This document shows positions 53,001 to 59,000 of a stretch of DNA of 64,000 bases, one piece after another; positions within the stretch are counted from its first letter, which is position 1; every line of letters begins with the position of its first letter. Origin of the DNA: Cristatella mucedo. Its lineage: Eukaryota; Bryozoa; Phylactolaemata; Cristatellidae. Under the pieces are notes generated by a model, which worked only from the letters and a program-made list of their open reading frames with translations, did not search any database and was not told the DNA's origin. The stretch is from the NCBI GenBank assembly GCA_009760855.2, contig WPIO01000061.1:2230001-2294000 (forward strand), written 5' to 3'. The position numbers and the translations under genes were made by a program.

Positions 53001-56000
53001 CTGGAACTCACTCCCGACTTGTGTCAGAACATCCCCTGATTTGACCACATTTAAAAAGAACTTAAAAACATCTGTTTAGGACAGCATTTAGTGGGTCCAG
53101 GTGATTCGTCCTTCATGTGCACATGCGTGCTGGCATTGTGCATGCTGCCACTAACCACACTTGCATGCTGAACCTGTGCATTTCATCCCTAATCATGTTA
53201 TTCATGTTGTTTATCAAGCATGCTATTACTCACCATTCAATCGTTTCCTTTTGCAGCAAATGTAAAGCGCCTAGAAAGAGATTAAGTTCTCTGGGGGCGC
53301 TTTATCAAGTGCATTATTATTATTATTCTTATTATGTTCTTCCTAATGGCAACCATTTTAGGCTGACCGACCCCGGGTTTGACTTGAGTTTTGGGCCCGA
53401 CGCCGGTCTTGTGTTAGGGAGCACTTTTGGTGCTAGCTATCATAGAAGGTCTTGTCTGGTTGACCGAGGCGGTCTCTACCCAGGTCGCGTGCAAATTCTT
53501 TAATGTTTGAATGCCTTTGAGCCGTTACTTGACTAGTCGAGCTACCTTTTGCAAACCGTGGTGATAGTGGTGGTATTTGCATAGAGTTCGCTGCACAAGC
53601 GACCTGCCATTGTCGGCCGTGCTCCTATTTGACGATTGTCTGCCCGTCATTCCTCTGCCGTGTGTTTGCGGGTTAGATGTTCGCGTGCAATCGCTCAGCA
53701 AATCGTGCCGTGCCGCTTTGTGCAGGTGCCCTCCTGGCCTTCGAGATGCTGGTGCACATGCTCGGCCGGCTGTTCGAGCCGTACGTCGTCAGCATACTGC
53801 CAAACTTGCTGCTGTGCTTTGGTGACGGCAACGAGCACGTGCGCATCGCTGCCGACAGCACGTCCAAGGCGGTGATGAGCAAGCTGAGCGCGCACGGGGT
53901 GAAGCTCATCCTGCCCTCGCTGCTCGCAGCGCTCGCAGAGGAGCAGTGGCGCACGAAAGCAGGTGCGTGCGAGCCAAGGCGCCTCCGCACCTCTCTCTCT
54001 AAGCTGCCACTCGAGCACATGCAGCTGTGCTGCCAGCAGCTGCATTTGCCTGGCTCTGCCTACGGCATCATCATCGAACATGCATTTGCATGTCGCACGG
54101 TTCGGATTGCTGTTCTCAATCTTGTTGTACGGAGCGATGCATTGTGAAGCACACGCCCGAGTGCTCGTCTTCGTAGCTGCTTAGCCGCTTCCTGTTTGAG
54201 AGAGACAGATAGGGAAGGAGGGAGAGAGAGCGAATGCGTGCAGCCGCCGACCTCTGGGAGGCAGAGAGGGAGCCATCGTGTACCTTGCTGCTGCTGCCGC
54301 CGCTGCTGGTCGCTTGTCCATGAAGATGACGACCACCGGAGACGTGTCTTGATGCCCTGTCCACTCGTTGCCAGCTGGCATGCCAAAATTCTTCTTAGCA
54401 ACAAGTACCAGCCGGTACTTGCTTCCCCCCCCCATTGATCCAAGACGTATTCTGCTTGACTATGCTCACAAGAGTATTCCATGGCATGTCTCCATCCACC
54501 TTGCATCTCTGCCTCCAGTGGCTAAGCATGTCTAGCTGGCTGTTACCGTCAGCTGATGTGAATTCATTTGCGATTGCTGCCTGCCTGCATCCCAATGCGT
54601 TTGGCTAATGCGCTTGGATTTAGCTAACTAGACAACGCTCCAGTCAGGTTGCAAGATGTGCCCTTTGTGAACTTGCTCCGGAACATTCCTGGATATCCCC
54701 GTCAGGGCGTCGACCCCTGAGGTCATCTAATGCAGGCCTGTGATCGAGCTCGTGTACAGTATGCTTAAAGGAAAATGTTGCTGGTGCTAGACTTTGCGTG
54801 GCAACGCGTTCGTCTCGGCCAGCTTTTGGGGCTTGCACTGGTCAAGCCTGTGGCCGAATAGGTGTGCCTGTTTTCTGAAGTACATCATTGACACTGTTGC
54901 CTTTTAGCACTGCCGTGTCTTCGGTTTTGGGGGGCAGCTGCTGGCAGAGCATTGCCGTGCGCCGCTGCCAGCGCCGACTATCATTCTCGCCGTATGCCAC
55001 TCATACCGTTGTCATCCAGGTTCGGTGGAACTTCTTGGAGCCATGGCTTACTGTGCGCCGAAGCAGCTGTCGGCCTGCCTGCCACAGATCGTGCCCAAGC
55101 TATGCGAGGTGCTTACCGACTCGCACGTGAAGGTCCAACGGGCTGGTGCTCAAGCCTTGAAGCAGATTGGTGGTGTCATCCGAAACCCGGAAATCCAAGG
55201 TAGGCTCACGGGTTTATGTTCATTTATTAAGGCAGGTTAGGAGACTCAGCAGCCGTCGTAGGTATTGCTTAGTTTTGTGGATGCTAGTCATCTTATGTCA
55301 GGCAAATGTCTGGCTTGTGACGGTGACTTCTTGGTTATTGAGTTTATGGGCTCGAACGCTTAAGTGGTTTATTTAGGCCAAGGCTTTCATCTCTGTGTTA
55401 GAGCACAGAAACCCGAGATTGTGGGATGGGTCCCAGCTGGAGATATATATTTGTTCTGCTCTCACTCGTTTTGCTGGCAGACGGCCTTTGGTATCCTGTA
55501 TCTTTAAATTCTGAAGACGTTACTTTTGAAGTCTTTTTTTACTGATGCAATTCATACTGTGTGCATGGCCTAATGAAGTAAACTGAACTCATTCAGCACC
55601 AGGCATGCATTATTAGCAGCAGATGGCCTATTCCTAGGCTAGCAGCAGTCATGGAACCCATAATCTGTCTACTTGCTAGAAATGCTGGCTGCTAGGAGGA
55701 TGAGCTAGCTTTCCATCGGTGTAGCATCCAATAGCAGTCAGACTTGCGGTTGCCAATTACCGGTTTCCCAGCAGTTGTCGTTCCAGTTGGCCGAGCAACC
55801 TTAGAAATGTAGTTCTTCCATTGACCCAAGCTTGACCAATGTTTTTTAAGTCCTCGTGACTTGTCGGTGCCCGTTGCCGATGTGCAGCACCAGGACAGCC
55901 GTGATTTCCTAGCTGTACGGTCCGCGCAGCCATCGTGCCAGTCCTACTCGAGGCGCTGCAAGAGCCCACTCGAAAGACGACCACCTGCCTGCAGACCCTG

Positions 56001-59000
56001 CTCGACACGCAGTTCGTGCACTTCATCGATGCGCCATCGCTAGCATTGATCATGCCCGTGGTCACCCGTGCGATCGACGATCGGTCGACGGAGACCAGGA
56101 AGATGGCCACGCAGATCATAGGCAACATGTACTCGCTCACCGATCAGAAAGTGGGTAGCACTCGAGCAATGGCGTCCACCGAGGCTGGCCGTGCCCAGTC
56201 CTTTGCGCCTCGTCAGCCGTGCGCCTGCCCCCCCTCTCACTTCGCTCTGTGATAGTTTGGCCGGTCGTCGCGCTGCAGGACCTGGCCCCGTACATGCCCA
56301 GCATCATGCCCGGCCTCAAGAAGTCTCTGCTGGATCCCAACCCGGAGGTGCGCACCGTGTCGGCCCGCGCTCTCGGCGCCATGGTGCGGGGAATCGGCGA
56401 GTCGAGCTTTGTCGAGGAGCTTGTCCAGTGGCTCATGCAGGCGCTCACGTCGGACGGCAATACAGTCGACAGGTGTGAGCGCGCACTCGTGCCCGCCTGC
56501 ACTCGGGGCACAAGAGTGAGCTCAAAGTATTTTGATGGCGATGATTCGGAGTGTGCAGCACTGATCTAGTGCTCGGGCTGTGCCGGACGAACGAGTGTCT
56601 TAGGCCGTGCTTGTGCTGTTACCGTTGAAAAGGTCCGGCGCCGCACAAGGTCTCAGCGAGGTGATTGGTGCCTTGGGCCTTGGCAAGCTCGAGAAGGTGA
56701 TGGCGGATGTAGTGCGCACGGCCGATCGCGTCGATATACCGCCGCACGTCCGCGACGGCTACATCATGCTGTACATCTACCTGCCCGTCGTCTTTGAGAA
56801 GAACTTCTTGCCATTCGTTGGGCCGATATTGCCTTCTGTCCTCAAGGTGAGCGAGGACGTTGCATTGTTTCATTGCCTAGCGCTCGGCTAGCTGTCAGGG
56901 CTACCTCCCGGTGCTCTGCAAAAAGCGTGCAGCTGTTGACTGCAGCGTTGCGAGTGCATTTGCGGCACCTCGGCTCATCAGTCGCCTGTGACGTTGGCCT
57001 CGGCGCTTGATCGGCACCCAGTTCTGTTCTGTCGGTGCTGCAGAACTGGCCGGGTGTGTGGCAACAGCTTGGTTTTTTTTTAGTCCAGAGCCATCTGCCC
57101 AGTCGTTTGCCTCATGTCGATCAAATCGCTGGCCCTCTTTCAGCTGTAGCAGTTGTTTTTTTTAGCTGCTCGTGCGATTTCGTGATGGTCCTTCTTGCCT
57201 CCATCGTGACGTGTGTTGGCGCCGCTCATGTGGCTATCGCTCGAGAGCATCGCTTGGTGCTGCTGCCACTAGTCCACTGAACCCCCTAGCGTTTGGGCTG
57301 CTCTGGAGAGTGGGGGGGGGGGGTTACCATGTGTTGGATCGGCGTGTGCGCTGCGCCTTTGAAAAAAGACCGCTCGCTGTAGGCGCTTGCCGACGAGAAC
57401 GAGTACGTCCGAGACACGGCTCTCAAGGCCGGACAGCGCATTATCAACACTTACGCCGACACGGCGGTCGAGTTGCTGCTGCCGCAGCTCGAGCTCGGCC
57501 TGTTCGACGAGAACTGGCGCATCCGATGCAGCTCTGTGCAGCTGCTCGGTGACCTGCTGTACAAGCTGTCAGGCGTGTCGGGAAAGATGACCACCGAGAC
57601 GGCCGGCGAGGACGACAACTTCGGAACCGAAGTGTCGCAACAGGTGCGTCCGTGCAGCAGCAAGCAGTTCGTCATTCGCCATGTGCTGGCAGTGTACTGT
57701 TCTGCGCTTAATGCAACAGTCGCACGTTTTGCAACCACGGCTCTCTATTCTGCTGTTATCTTGTGAAGATTAAATGTAGGTAGCTGAATGTCCTGTGTGG
57801 CAGTGCACAGCCTTCGGTCATGCCTGCTCTCCTCCATGCGTTGAACTCGTGGTTTGGCTGGGTTGACTACCATTCGTTAATGTGCCTAATCCGCTCAGAA
57901 TGTCGTTCTATTTCACTTAGTCGAGCGGTCTGACTGTTGCATTGCTTTGCAGTCGGCAAAAGGGAGACTTGCTACTGTAGAAACGTGGAATGTACTCTGT
58001 GCACCCGTAACCGATGCACCCCACCCAACCTGTAAAATGAAGCTTCCGGGTACTCGGCAGGAATCTGGCCTAGGAATGACCTCACTCGGCATGCTATATT
58101 CCAACAACACACAAATAGGGACGATACCGATAAAATATTTCAATAATACCAACAGAAAATCAATTATATTTTTAGTCACTTCAAATATGCTGGAAAATGA
58201 ATCTCTTCTTATTCACCTGCACTGGCTACCTATAAAGCATTATATCTTCTTCAAATTTCTGTCGCTCATTTTCAGTTTCCTACATTCTCTCGATTCACAT
58301 GCAGTACAAAGTGCCACCAAACCAGAATTTGCATCGTGCTGTATGCTCATCTCAACCGAGTCGTTTAGCCCAATCTCGAACCAACCTCGAATCCTTTAGA
58401 GACCCGTAAGTTAAATTTCTATGCTTCCAAGGCCTGAAATTCACTACCGACTAACGTCATGACTTCTTTAACAAGAAGCCAAAATCCACCTGTTCTTTAG
58501 AATATTTTCTCTGTCCGTGTGAGTTACCTTGTATGTGCTCATTCGAACTGACATTTGCATGTCTTTTCTAGCATATGTATCGTTCCATCATTGAAAGAGA
58601 TTTAATTTTAGTAGGGGGCTATATGTATTTTATTATTAATATGATAGATATTGCTCGTCTTTCACTTAAATACTTGTGGCAACAGGAGCTGTATTTCCTC
58701 AAGTCCTAGACTTAGCAACTAGGTTTCGAAATTCTTGAGCAATGTCATCTCTTGTACTTTTATCTCCCACACATACTTTTAAGCTACTATGTTCTGCTAC
58801 TGCTATCGACTCTCCCGACTCAGTCAGCTGCTCCTCTCACTTTCTACTTATTATTTACTCTGGGGCTGCTGTCGGCAAACTGAATGCTGCTTAGGCTTTC
58901 AGTATGCTGTAGCAAACTCTAAGAGCTGTAGCAAACTTTACAGTGAAGCACAAAGTGGTTTGTCTGTGTGGCTTTTCGGAGTAACAGGCTGGCTCCATGT